A stretch of 64,000 bases of DNA, from contig NC_081543.1 of NCBI RefSeq assembly GCF_901000735.1, forward strand, positions 31,084,771 to 31,148,770. The letters run 5' to 3'. Positions 46,110 through 58,789 of this stretch are shown piece after piece. A model generated the notes under the pieces. That model worked only from the letters and a program-made list of their open reading frames with translations, was not told the DNA's origin and ran no database searches. Both the position numbers and the translations under genes were made by a program. Position 1 is the first letter of the stretch. Every line of letters begins with the position of its first letter. Origin of the DNA: Corylus avellana (Eukaryota > Streptophyta > Magnoliopsida > Fagales > Betulaceae).

Positions 46110-46651
46110 TGTCAGAATATATGAAAAATATATAGGATTTGTCATCTAAATCATCAAATAGGATTTGCCAACTACCTGTCGTCGTCGCTGGCTGCCCCGC
46201 CAGCCTCTATCTCTTCCGGCAGTCATCACCATCTATGGCTCGTTCTTGGCCTCCGCCACTGCCGTCATTATTGTTTCTGATTTCAAACTCAAGGTTCCAT
46301 AATATTCCACATTGAGTTTGAAGGGGATGTTAGAATATATGAAAAATATATAATGTTTTCCGTATATTTCATAATTATTGTGATATCAAATATTCTCTAT
46401 TTATGAGTTGATTGTAATCAAATATTGGAATTGTAATCAAATCTCCTTGATTTGATTGCAATAATTATATTTAGACATTATCCTATAAATAGAGACCTTT
46501 ATATTGTAGACAAATAAAGTTAATGAGTACAATGTAACCCTTAGAGGTATTCCGAGTGGTGGACGTAGGTGTCTAACACCTAACCACCCGTAAGTTCTTT
46601 GTGTTCATCCTCTATATTGCTTCCACTCAATGCATCATCATAATTTCAACA
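46110..46651 (+). mobile_element. Internally deleted copia-type LTR element
   Basis: It starts TGTCAGAATATATG, ends TTTCAACA, and is flanked by perfect 5-base duplicates cttac (46105-46109, 46652-46656). A full LTR (46328-46651) starts TGTTAGAATATATG right after the polypurine tract gaaggggatg and holds tataaatagag near 46483. The left LTR survives for about 27 bases only. The next 23 bases (46144-46166) repeat host sequence from 46014-46036, followed by a short internal piece. No protein is preserved. Confidence 0.82.
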
Positions 46652-46778
46652 CTTACAAACCCGATAAATTAAATATAGCATTTTGATAGAATAACTCAAC
46701 AATTTTTTTTATTTATTTAATTTGTAAATTATCTATAATTTTTGTACACTTATGCGTGTGTAAATATTAAAAGAAAAT

Positions 46779-46940
46779 GATAGGTGTTCTTTTAGTATTA
46801 TCTTGGTGTCCTCTTAGTCCTAGATGTATATTATTTTTTTAAAATCAAGTGAGAAAAATAAGTGCTACTTTTTTTAAAAATAAAAAATAAAAAATAATAT
46901 CCACATAGGACTAAGAGGACACCAAAGAACACCTAACTAG
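46779..46940. mobile_element. Foldback MITE
   Basis: Inverted arms: gataggtgttctttt...ggtgtcctcttagtccta on the left, and taggactaagaggacacc...gaacacctaac on the right. It is about 160 bases with an A-rich centre. The flanking duplication was not determined. Confidence 0.75.
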
Positions 46941-47059
46941 CATTCCCCAATATTAAATATATGATATCACTTTAGATGCTAATATATTAATAATACAATT
47001 AGAAAACACCTGCATACAGCACGGGTTAAAATAAAAATTGAAGACAGCAGCATTAGCAT

Positions 47060-47385
47060 GCTTAAACAAAGAAATTTGAATGACCCATCAATCAAGCAAA
47101 TCAGTGAAAGCAATGATTTGATAAAATGGTTTCTGTCTTTCTCTCCTAGGGCGGCTATTAGCATAAAACTTAGTTTAATTACTCGTAATGTGACAATGAG
47201 ATGTTTATCTAATGATATTCAAATCACGTAAAGGAACTTTTATTAACATCAAAGTTTAAAAAGTATATAAATAATATTCTAGCTTAAAAAGTTAAGTATG
47301 TCTTCTATGGTTAGGGGACAAAGAGAAAAAAAAAACACATTAGCAAAAGCTCCAAGAAAGTCTAGCTTGCTAGTGTAGTTTAGTA
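47060..47385. repeat. Upstream fragment of YSL unit C
   Basis: Diverged match to 1555-1900 of unit A (shared gcaatgatttgata, tttctctcctag, gatattcaaa and cacgtaaagg). It shows that a third YSL unit once extended this far. The match to the YSL upstream region resumes only at about 53405. Confidence 0.7.
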
Positions 47386-50197
47386 GTCATATATATATAT
47401 ATATATATATATATAAGCTAAGTTTTGACATAGAGAGTGCTTAGAATTGCAACACGTATCATGAACCCATGTTTTAGAGAGTGTCTATAATTGCGACACG
47501 TGGCGTTTTAAAGAATGAACAAGTTTTGGGCATTTAAAACCTAGGGGTTTTATTTGTAATGCATTTAATTATTTTAATGAAGAAAACAAAAGGTTCTGAA
47601 ATTCTCTCTCTGTATATTAATATTGTGAGACAATTAAAATGTAGGAATTTTATTTGTAATATATTTAATTGTCTTAATGAATAAAACAAAAGGTTCTCAA
47701 ATTTTCTCTTTCTCTCTCTATTTTTCTTTTTATCTTCTCTTACTTTCTGTTTTACTTTGTGTCCCTTATATTTTTTTCAAATTTATATATTATTTTTATT
47801 CAAATTGATTATTTATCTTTTGTAAATTTTATATTAAAACGTAGGGGTTTTATTTGTAATATATTTAATTGTCTTAATAAAGAAAACAAGGGTTTCCAAA
47901 TTTTGTCTTTTTGTCTCTATTCGTCTTTATGTCTTCTCTTGCTTTCTGTTTATATCCTACAATTAAAACCTATGGGTTTTATTTAGGATGCATTTACTTG
48001 ATGTCTTAGTGAAGAAAACAAAAGGTTCCAAAATTTTCTCTCTCTGTCTCTCTCCTTATTTTTCTTTTTTCTTTTTCTCTTGCTTTCTATTTATATCTCA
48101 GTGTTATTTTGTAAATTTTACACTCAATTTAGGGGGGGAAAAAAAACGAGAGAATTTCCAATTGTTGTTTCTGAATGAAAAATATACTTAAGTTCTTTTT
48201 TCTTTTTTCTTTTTTCTATGTGTCCTAAAAGTAGTCCATTTTACAATATATATATATATATATATAGAAGCCGAGTTTTGACGTAGAGAGTGCTTAGAAT
48301 TGCGAGACGTGTCCTGAACCCATTGTTTTAGAAAGTGCCTAAAATTGCGAAACGTGGCGTTTTAAAGAATGAACAAGTTTTAGGCATTTAAAACTTAGGG
48401 GTTTTATTTGTAATGCATTCAATTATTTTAATGAAGAAAACAAAAGGTTTCGAAATTCTCTCTCTTTATATATCAATATTGTGAGACAATTAAAATGTAT
48501 GAATTTTATTTGTAATATATTTAATTGTCTTAATGAAGAAAACAAAGGTTTCCAAATTTTGTCTTTTTGTCTCTGTTTGTCTTTATGTCTTCTCTTGTTT
48601 TATGTTTATATCTTGCAATTAAAACTTAGGGGTTTTATTTAGGATGCATTTACTTGATGTCTTAGTGAAGAAAACAAAAGGTTTCAAAATTCTCTCTCTG
48701 TCTCTCTCCTTATTTTTCTTTTTTCTTCTCTTGCTTTCTTTCTATTTATATCTCAGTGTTATTTTGTAAATTTTACACTCAATTTAGGGGGGGAAAAAAA
48801 ATGAGAGAGTTTCCAATTGTTGTTTCTGAATGAAAAAAATATACTTAAGTTCTTTTCTTTATTTTGTTTTTTGTTTTTTGTTTTTTTTTTTTGTTTTTGA
48901 TAGAATAGTTCTTTTTCTATTATATTAGTATTTTCATTTTTTTCCCTTTTTTTAATCTTTATCCTGTATTTATGTTCTTCCATTTTCCTTTTTGTTCCAT
49001 ATATATATATATATATATTATTTTTCTTCAAATTGATTATTTTTCTTTGGTAAATTTTACATTGAATTCAGGGAAATGATAGTGAGAGAGAGTTCCCTAT
49101 CATTATTTTTGGTAGTTTTTTGTTTTTACGTTGATGTTTATTGAGTAGTTTTTTTTTTCCTATGTGTCATAAAAGTAGTTCATTTTACGATATATATATA
49201 TATGTTATTTCATTCTTCGATTTTTTTCCTTATATTTTATTCTAATTTGTATATATTTTTATTCAAATTGATTATTTTTCTTTTGTATATTTTACGTTGA
49301 ATTGAAGGAAATGACAGTGAAAAAGAAGTATGAGGTATAAATTTTTAGATTATTTTGATATTCATTGATTTTTTTTTTTTCTCCTTTGTTTTTTTTTTTT
49401 TTCTTCAGTCTATCATAAAAGTAGTTCCTTTTATGTTATATATGTGAAGGATAGTCGAAATGTAAAAAAAAAACAAAAAAGCTTTATTTGATAATGCCTT
49501 TTTCCTATACCTCTGAATTGCATTGGAACTAGAAAAAATATAGACAAAGAGATATTTATTTCATGTTGTTTTATTTTTCCTTTTTTCCTTATTTTCTGTT
49601 TCACGTTTGTGTCCCTTATATTTTTTTTTTCCAAATTTATATATTATTTTTTTTCAAATCGATTACTTTTCTTTTGTAAATTTTATAATTAAAAAGTAGA
49701 TGTTTTATTTGTAATATATTTAATTGTCTTAATAAAAAAAAATAAAAGATTCCTAAATTTTGTCTTTTTGTCTCTATTTGTCTTTATGTCTTCTCTTGCT
49801 TTCTTTATATCCTACAATTAAAACCAAGGAGTTTAATTTATGATGCACTTAATTGATGTCTTTGTAAAAAAACAAAAGGCTCCAAAATTCTCTCTCTCTC
49901 TCTTTATTTTTCTTTTTTCTTCTCTTGCTTTCTATTTATATCTTAATGTTATTTTGTAAATTTTACACTCGATTTAGGAAAAAGAGAGAGATATAGAGAG
50001 AGAGAGTTTCCAATTGTTGTTTTTGAATAAAAAATATACTTCAGTTCTTTTCTTTATTTTCTTTTTTGTTTTTATTTTTATTTTTCTTATTATTATTATT
50101 ATTTTTTTCTAGAATGGTTCTTTTCACTTTTTTTTTTAATTTTTTTTTTAATTTTTAAATCTTTATTCTGTAGTTATGTTCTTCTACTTTCGTTTTT

Positions 50198-50264
<67 letters not shown>

Positions 50265-51180
50265 TTATACATTATTTTTATTCAAATTGATTACTTTTTT
50301 TTTAAAAAAAAAAATTTACATTGAATTCAAGAAATGATAATGAAAGATAATTCTCTATGTTATTTTTAGTTGAGGATTTTTTAGTTTGCGTTGTTGTTCA
50401 TTGAGTAATTCATTTTTCTGTTTACATGCTTAATTAATGGATGAAATTGGTTTTCAAGGTTTCATTGGAATCGGGAACGTATACTGCAGAAAAAGACAAT
50501 ACTTTCAATTATATTAAAAATTTTATTTTTAGTTTTTTATCTTATTTCATGTGGTTATGTTCTTCCATTTTTGTTTTTCCCTTAAATTTTTTACTAAATT
50601 ATATATTATTTTTTATTCAAATTGATTATTTTTCTTTGGTAAATTTTACATTAAATTCAAGGAAATGATAGTGAGAGAGAGTTTCCTATCATTATTTTTG
50701 GTACGAGGTATGACTTTTTTTTATTATGTTGATATTTATTGAGTAGTTTTTTTTTTTTTTCCTATGTGTCCTAAAAGTAGTACATTTTATGTTATATATG
50801 TGAAGGATCGTCGAAAAAAAAAGACAAAAAAACAAAGACAAAAACTTTATTTGACAATACCTTTTTTCCTATAACTTTGAATTTCATTGGATCTAGGAAA
50901 AATATAGAGAAAGCAATATTTATTTCATGTTATTTTATTTTTCATTTTTTCCTTATTTTCTGTTCTAATTTATATATTATTTTTCATTCAAATTTCTTAT
51001 TTTTCTTTTGTAAATTTAATTGACTTTGTTGTTCATTATTTTTTTTTTGTGTTCCAATATTCCTTCCATGATTTTTTATCTCTTTCTTTTATGAGAGAGA
51101 TAAAACTATTCATATGGGAATAAATATTTTAATATGTTTTATGGTCTTATGTTTTAACTGATGTCAAAGTTTAATGTGTG

Positions 51181-51211
<31 letters not shown>

Positions 51212-51620
51212 TTTTGTGATTTACTATGATTTAATGTGTATTTTTTAATGTGCTTAAATTAAAATTAATTAAGGGTCTTATGTTTTAACTCATTCCAGGT
51301 TTTTTTCTTCTTGTTTTTTTTTCTCTGTACACTTTCTTTCCGTTTTAAATTACACATATGGGAATGTTTTAATATGTTTTAATTTATATGGATTAAAACT
51401 AAAATTATATATGGTTCTTATGATATTATATTTTTATGTGATTTATATATTCATGCAATCTTATATATAATTGTGTCACTATGTTCAGTAATATACTGTT
51501 GTATAACTTTTAGTATTTTTTTTTTTTAATTATTATTATTGAAATAGGCATGATAGATTTTTTACACAACTTTTTTGACCTATAATAAAAAATACAATGG
51601 AGATGTGTTTTAAGTTTTAA
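47386..51620 (+). mobile_element. Helitron-type repeat island in unit C
   Basis: After a TA run, units begin aagctaagttttgacatag (about 47414) and gaagccgagttttgacgtag (about 48267), with acacgtggcg-like segments as in 26602-34131. A further internal duplication of roughly 0.6 kb (49070-49510 against 50660-50880) shares gaaatgatagtgagagagag. TA, CT and TG microsatellites lie at 48248-48265, 50200-50258 and 51175-51195. The right side matches the body just before the Helitron 3' hairpin (gagatgtgttttaagtttt at about 51601) but the hairpin/CTAG is missing, so the end is truncated. Confidence 0.65.
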
Positions 51621-52532
51621 AACACTTCATCACGGGTTCGAGTCATGGAGGGGACGGCCTACGAGCTGAATTAAGTCAGTAGAGCCGCCAAAAGAGAAAT
51701 AGCTACCATCAAGTCAATGTCGATAGAGTAGGCCGCCGTGAACGCGGGCTGTTGAAGTGTGATGGTATGTTACAATTTTAGTGTTTCACAAGCACAATCT
51801 TAACCATGTGTGTATAAGTTATTAGACATCATCTCTTTGTAAACTGATTTTTAAGAGTGAATTCTATCTAAAGTTTGAATTAGAACATAAACAAAATAAA
51901 ATAGGTGAAAATGGAAAAAATCTATTTTACGGTTCAAATTTTATTTTAATATTGCATCTAAATTGCAAATGAAATGGACAGTGATTAAAAAAAATAAAAA
52001 TGGATCGAATAGCCTTCAAAGCTCACGGTGGCCTGACTAAGACATTTTAAAATATTTTAGGTGGCATTTTCATCAAATTACCTCAAAACCTCTATCTGTC
52101 TCTCTCTCACTGATTTGTGGTGGACCGACGCAAATGTTTTTGGCCACAATAACGATCGAGGCAGCTCAGCCCCAACACCCTTTGGGAAAATCTAGAGGCA
52201 AAGCACAAGTGAGCCACGGGTGCACTTCATCATTTTCAGGCATTTGACTCACTCGCATACTACCAAGTAGCGAGTGGAAACCACACATCTCATCTCATAA
52301 GGACTCTTTTGATACATCTTTTGATTTAAAATGTGTAACATAATATCTTTGATTCCATATTAATTCGTGTATATTCATCCAAAAATATATTATTTATTTA
52401 CCACATAAGTTGTGCACACCTAATGTCGATCCAAGAAAATCTACAAAGAAGACGTAAGAGATTAGAAAAAGGTTTACTAGAGATGCTGGAATAACCACTT
52501 CTAAAGGCTAACGAGCCTAATGTATAGGTACT
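51621..52532. other. Unassigned sequence
   Basis: A 150-base GC-richer patch (51630-51770) begins tcacgggttcgagtcatgg, which resembles the B box of tRNA-derived repeats. No A box or tRNA fold was confirmed. The remainder is AT-rich with no gene seen. Confidence 0.35.
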
Positions 52533-52638
52533 CCATAAGTGGATGCTATTGGTATACTAATTTTTATTATAACCTTTTACAAATCCATAAGTGGATGCTA
52601 TTGGTATACTATAATTTTTATTATAAGCTTTTGCAAAT
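52533..52638 (+). repeat. 52-base tandem duplication
   Basis: Two adjacent copies of a unit starting ccataagtggatgctattgg at 52533 and 52585, differing at a few bases. Confidence 0.8.
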
Positions 52639-52738
52639 TTATGTGGCCGTCCATATTTTATATAAATGAATATCATACGATAATCTATATTTTAATTACT
52701 AATGTAATAAGTGTTAAATAAATACTTATATCAATTTA

Positions 52739-53092
52739 GCCCCCTCAAACTACCACCTTAATGACAATCTACCCCACAAACTATCAATTACTACAATTTA
52801 CCTAAAAAACTATCAAAACAATGACAATGTACCTCCCAATGCTAGCAAAATGATGAAATTACCCATATAAAATTTTCAATAAAACAAAAATACCCTTAAA
52901 ATTTTGAAAAAAAAAAAATTAATTTTTAGTATTTTTGTTTTTATTTTAGTAAGGGTAATTTTGTTATTTTTTTAAAATTGGGGGTACATTGTCATTGTTT
53001 TGGTAGTTTAAAGGTAAATTGTCGCAATTGATAATTTATGAGGTAGATTGTCATTAGGATTGTAGTTTGAGGAGGTTAAGTGGACTTTACCC
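52739..53092. mobile_element. Foldback MITE
   Basis: Left arm cctcaaactaccaccttaatgacaatctac-type sequence pairs with the right arm of the form gtagattgtcattaggattg...gtttgaggagg. Length about 354. The 9-base sequence atcaattta occurs at both edges (52730-52738, 53093-53101), a candidate target duplication, although the right arm extends about 14 bases further than the left. Confidence 0.75.
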
Positions 53093-53512
53093 ATCAATTT
53101 ATAAATGTGATAAATATCATGTGGATTATTACGTGATTATCTATATATAAATGGTTAATTTTTTTTAAAAAAAAATTATAGTAATCTCTACCCACAATTT
53201 ATGATGATTTTCACATGTCGCAACCCCAAAAAAATCAACAAGTTCAGTAATGGGCACTTTTGGTAATTCAATTACTTACTCAATCGGTAAGACGACAGAA
53301 ATGTCACATCTTTACTAGTATAAGTTAATAGTATAGCTTATGGACACTCTAGGGACAAGGACCTAAAAAAAAAAAGTGTATCCTTCAAGGAGACGTCTCT
53401 ATTTATAAGTCTCATTGTGTGAGTCTATATATGCATGAATCTAGTTGAATTTTGTTCTAACAAAAGAAAGTTTTCCAGTGGGGCAGAGGGTTTAATTAAT
53501 TCTTTAGGAGAA

Positions 53513-56500
53513 ATGAACATGGAAGAAGCCAAAGAAAAGAAAGAGATTGAGAGGGAAGAGTTTGAAAAACTACCTGCAGATAATGAACCTGATCAACAGG
53601 GGCCGAAGAGAACCCAGCCATGGACACAGCAGATAACAGTAAGGGGAATAGTGGTGAGCATTATTATTGGAGCCATGTACAGCATCATAGCCATGAAGCT
53701 CAACCTCACAGCAGGGATAGTTCCTAATCTAAATGTCTCTGCAGCCCTTCTGGCTTTCCTATTCATCCGGACATGGATAAAACTGCTCCATAGAGCTGGG
53801 ATTGTATCAAAGCCCTTCACTCGGCAAGAAAACACTATGATACAAACTTGTGTCGTTGCATGCTATAGCATTGCTTCTGGAGGTTTGAGGCTTTAATTTT
53901 TCTAATTTTGCATATTAAATTCTTGGTTTTTTTCCCTTTACTTTTTCAGACTCGATCTTCAACAGTAAATTCCGACAGCAAATACGAGAGAGTTCTTATG
54001 AATTGCCTTCCAAACAAATAAGCTGACAGTTCAAAATTTGCTTGAGTAGATCGACTCTCATATTTATTTTCTGAATTTCAAAATTCCTAAAACTTTTTCC
54101 CACTTTTCAAGAATTTCGATATACTTCTTACATGTCTATTTCTATTTTGGGCTACAGGTGGATTTGCTTCTAATCTCTTGGCATTAAACAGGAAGACGTA
54201 CGAATTGTCAGGGGTCAACAATGAGGGGAACTCCCCAAGGAGTGTCAAGGATCCTGGATTTGGTTGGATGGTTGGCTACCTCTATCTAGTCTGCTTTGTT
54301 GGTCTTTTTGTTTTAGTTCCTTTGAGGAAGGTACATCTAGTCTCTTTCATCTTCTTTCTTGAAAAATTATCAAGTGCATTTACTTTTCCCTCATGGGGTT
54401 AGGTTAAAAACTGCCCATCACTCTTTAAATTATCACTTATTTAAAAAATTAAGCGGAAAAAATTATTAATTGAATGGATAATGTTAGAAACTATTTTTAT
54501 TCAATAACTATCCCATAATGTTAACCCGACAGTTTCAACTAACCTTTGAATAAGTCACTTTAAAAGAAAAAGAAAAAATTAAAATTAAAATAATGCTAGA
54601 AACCATATTTTCATCACACCCCATTTCATTGAGTTGATGTGGTAATAACCATTAGCCCTTATTTATTTATTATTTTTAAAAAGGGTTAATAAGCAATGTC
54701 ACGTCAGTCCAATGGGAGGTGGAGTGGGATGATGTGTGGTTTCTAGGAGTTGGTTGGAACTATTGTATTAGTATTGTGGGATAAAAATGGAGTCTCTATT
54801 ATTTGTCTAAAGTAATTATTTAATTAATATTTTAAAACACTTATTACGTGTATATTCACACTTTTTTCTCAATAAGTAAGGCTTAACTCTTTGGATATTT
54901 AATTGAAATGAAGATAAATTGTGGAGTCAGAATTAAACTCAAGACCTTTTATCTGATATTGTATTAAATTATCAATTTTTCAAAAAAATTAAAAATTTAT
55001 AAAAAAAAAAATTAATTTAATTATTTAATTAATATTCTAAAATGTGAAGTGTTTGACAAGATCTCTTTAAAAAAAAGTTGTTTGTTAATGTCAAGAAATT
55101 CGGGTGACTTTTTGAGAAATGAAAAGAAATTGTTACCAAAGCGACCCGATCATTTTCCCTTTTATGCCTTGTCATAATTCTAGTTGTCTGCAGATAATGA
55201 TAGTAGACCTCAAATTAACATATCCAAGTGGCCTGGCAACTGCGGTTCTCATCAATGGCTTCCACGGTCAGGGAGATAAGATGACCAAGTACACCTCCTT
55301 TTCAGCATCTATTTACTTTTTTTTTTTTTTTATGAAAATAAAATCATATAAAGAATCAGACATCAAAAAAAAAAAACATTATGCAGGAAGCAAGTTCAGG
55401 GGTTCATGAAATATTTTTCAGTCAGTTTCTTGTGGGGTTTGTTCAAGTGGTTTTTCAGTGGAAAAGAGCAATGTGGTGGTGGATTCGAACAGTTCCCTAC
55501 GTTTGGATTGAAAGCGTGGAAGCAAACGTATGTATTTGCTCTCTTCTTTGCTCATTTAAGGAGAGGTTTCAAACTTGACTCTACAGTTTATCTCTCATTT
55601 TAGTTAAATATTTTGTGTATTAGCTCTTAGAAAACCACATGTGAGAGAGAGTATCAAAATATTAATTTTCTTTTATAAGTATGTTGAAGTATTAATAGAA
55701 TAATCAGTTGATTATTGAATTTTGCAGATTCTACTTCGACGACATTGGTTGGGGCTGGGATGATTTGCTCCCACCTAGCTTGTTAACATATCTTTGCTTC
55801 TTGGAGCTGTGCTCTCGTATGGATTAATGTGGCCGCTGATTGGTAAACTTAAAGGAGATTGGTTCCCTAAGAACTTGCAAGAGAGTGACATGAAGGGTTT
55901 GTATGGTTACAAGGTCTCTCTTTTTTCTCCCTCTCTCCCAAAATTCATATTTACTTCACAAATAATGCTAGAAATACATTTGTATCCCTCATCTATCCCA
56001 CAATACCCATGGTCGCCCATTAACACCAAAGTTTTCTTGGGCAGGTTTTCATATCTGTTGCTTTGATCCTAGGTGATGGGATTTACAATTTCATCAAGAT
56101 AATGGCATGCACAGTCATTAGCATCCATGGCAGAATGAAGAAGAAGGGCCTCATCAAGGGTAATATATACCTACAGGCTACAACAGCCTCAAAATTTTCC
56201 TTTTTCATGCTTCCACCAAAATTATTATTCACACTTTCCTATCAGCTTAAACTTTAGATTGATGGTGCCCTGTAGACCAATGCCATTTCTAATAACAGTC
56301 CTCTTCTCCCCTGCAGGTGAGGATGGTGAAGAGAAATCCATGGAAGCCTTGAAACAGAATGAAATTTTCCTGAGAGAAAACATTCCCATGTGGGTTGCAG
56401 CCGTTGGATACGTCCTCTTCGCCAGCATCTCCATAACCGCGATCCCATTCATGTTCCCTCAACTGAAATGGTACTATGTTGTGGTAGCCTATTTTCTTGC

Positions 56501-57254
56501 TCCATCTCTAGCATTCTGCAATGCTTATGGAGCAGGCCTTACGGATATAACCATGGCCTTTAATTATGGAAAAGTAGCCCTCTTCGTCCTGGCGGCGTTG
56601 AGCGGAAAAGACAACGGTCTGGTGGCAGGTCTAGTTGGGAGTGGACTCATCAAATCTGTTGTTTCTGTGGCTTGCATTCTGATGCAGGATTTCAAAACAG
56701 CCCATCTCACTTTCACTTCCCCTAGAGCAATGTTCTTGAACCAAGCCATTGGCACGGCATTAGGCTGTCTAATAGCTCCTCTTAGCTTCTTCATTTTCTA
56801 CAAGGCATTTGATGTGGGAAACCCTGATGGAGAGTTCAAAGCTCCCTATGCATTGATCTTTAGAAACATGGCAATTCTAGCTGTTCAAGGCTTCTCTGCT
56901 CTCCCTCACCACTGCCTGCAACTTTGTTATGGCTTCTTCGCCTTTGCGGTGGGAGTCAACATAGTGAGAGACTTGTCGCCACAGAAGGTTGGAAAATTTA
57001 TGCCACTTCCTATGGTTGTGGCTGCGCCATTTCTAGTTGGGGCATACTTTGCAATTGCTATGTGCCTTGGGACTTTGGTTGTGTTTGTGTGGCACAAGAT
57101 TAACCCCAAGAAGGCTGAGTTGATGGTTCCTGCAGTTGCTTCTGGATTAATTTGTGGGGAGGGGCTTTGGACACTTCCTGCTGCAGCTCTAGCTTTGGCC
57201 AAAATAAATCCTCCCATCTGCATGAAATTTGTGCCTTCCAAGAAAAAGCTCTAA
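53513..57254 (+). pseudogene. YSL: Yellow stripe-like transporter, copy C, frameshifted
   Basis: Third YSL copy and the most diverged. Exons by homology: 53513-53882, 54158-54330, 55194-55288, 55387-55527, 55728-55913, 56045-56159, 56317-57254. Exon 5 is 186 rather than 190 bases: the tttagcat after TTCGAC is missing (8 bases) and an extra agct lies after CCCACCT. The frame is lost and TAA at 55825-55827 ends translation at about residue 292 of roughly 670. Skipping exon 5 would not restore the frame. Exons 6 and 7 otherwise read normally, with a longer C-terminus (SKKKL), so inactivation may be recent. Upstream homology to A and B stops at about 53405, so their TATA region is missing. Confidence 0.9.
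54477..54805. mobile_element. Nested MITEs in intron 2 of YSL copy C
   Basis: Outer inverted ends: ataatgttagaaactattttt on the left, with a tggagtctctattatttg-like end on the right. An inner foldback at about 54592-54750 has tgctagaaaccat against tgtggtttctagg. Neither is at the matching place in A or B. Confidence 0.6.
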
Positions 57255-58789
57255 AAGGATTTGTAGGGAGAAAGGCAATACTATATGGCGAGGGTTACCC
57301 CTAATTTAGATTAGTAGTGCCGGTGAAGATATCATCATATACCAGTGATATGTGCAGTGTCATATAGTTCTCAGACAATAATAAGAATGCATCTTATGGT
57401 TGATCCTTCGCATTTTCTTCTCTTTTTCAATTTTTGGAGTTTAGTAGGACCGTTAATATTTGACATAATTCGCGAACCCAACACGAACACGACATGAAAT
57501 TACGAGATTATGGATTAGTGTAATAGGGTTTGGATCAAAACTGGGTTGACCTAATTAAACACGATTAATAAACAAATCAATTGCGGGTCAACCTGTATAA
57601 CCTATATAACAAAATTATATTTTTGCCCTTAAAAATTGAAAACTCTTAGACCACATGAAATCCCTTTTATTCTCTCCGCACCGTTTTTAGATTTTAATTC
57701 CCTGTCTCACTCTCACCTTTAACTTCTCACCTTCAACTTCGCCATCAACTGCAACTATCGTGACCATGAGCACAAGTTTGACCACCACCACCATCGTTTA
57801 AAGTCTTCCACCTAACCTCAACTTTATCTACTTCCAATTATGTAATTAACTAATGTTGATGCTTAGTTTCCAATTATGTTATTTACTAATGTTGATGCTT
57901 AGTAAAAAGGCTTTATCATGTTATTTGCTGGAATGTGATCTTATTTTTTGTATTACTATCTGGTTGTTTATTTAGATGAACTTTTATTGGACTATAATCT
58001 TATTTTGATTGGTTATGCACGGAAAAGTTGAGTACTATGTTTATTAATTACGGTTATGGATTTACATTTATCAAATTGATTGTCATTAATCTAGTTGTGA
58101 ATGTGTATAATTGCTATAATTTTTGCTTGATGACATATGAAATTGTGTTAATAAAGTCAAATCAAGTATTTGGGTTAATATTAAACAAATTGAAATGAGT
58201 TGAAGCAGTCGTGTTTGGGCCGATCCAACACAATTGTTCATTAAAAACTAATTACAGATTGTGCCATGTCACCCATTTATTTAAATACGTTATGTTAGGA
58301 TTGAAGAGTTTAACCTGGATTAGTAAATAGATCAAGTTCGAGTTAACCCATATAATTGTATATCCATAACTTAACACAACACAAACCCGACATATAAACC
58401 TGAATTGCCACCCTTGGTACTAGCTCACGATTTGACCCAATAGCACATGCGATAAAGAGGTGACAACTATGAGGAAAATAGGCTTTCTTTAAACTGCGTG
58501 CCTGAACACAACAGCAAAAGCTCTAAAAACAAACTGAAACCAAGAATACACATATAGAGTGGATCGTCCCATCCCAATAAAATGGATGCTTTCTAAGGGG
58601 GGTGAGCTTATAATACAAAAAGTACAACCAGCTGAAGAAATGAGAAAAGCCAAATTGGATTAAACAGGATAGTGTCTCAAAAATTCTATGATATACAATA
58701 GTTTTATTCGAACAACCACGTTTCAATATATAAATTGTAAATCTTCACAACAAAAAGCATTGCCCTGGTGATAAATCTAACAAAAATGA
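57255..58789. other. Intergenic between YSL copy C and the TPR gene
   Basis: The first 350 bases match the 3' flanks of A and B with divergence. 57460-58420 looks like an old dispersed element, starting near cgaacccaacacgaacacga and ending near aacccgacatataaacc. No gene was found. The two genes converge (+ then -), so both 3' ends lie here. Confidence 0.5.
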
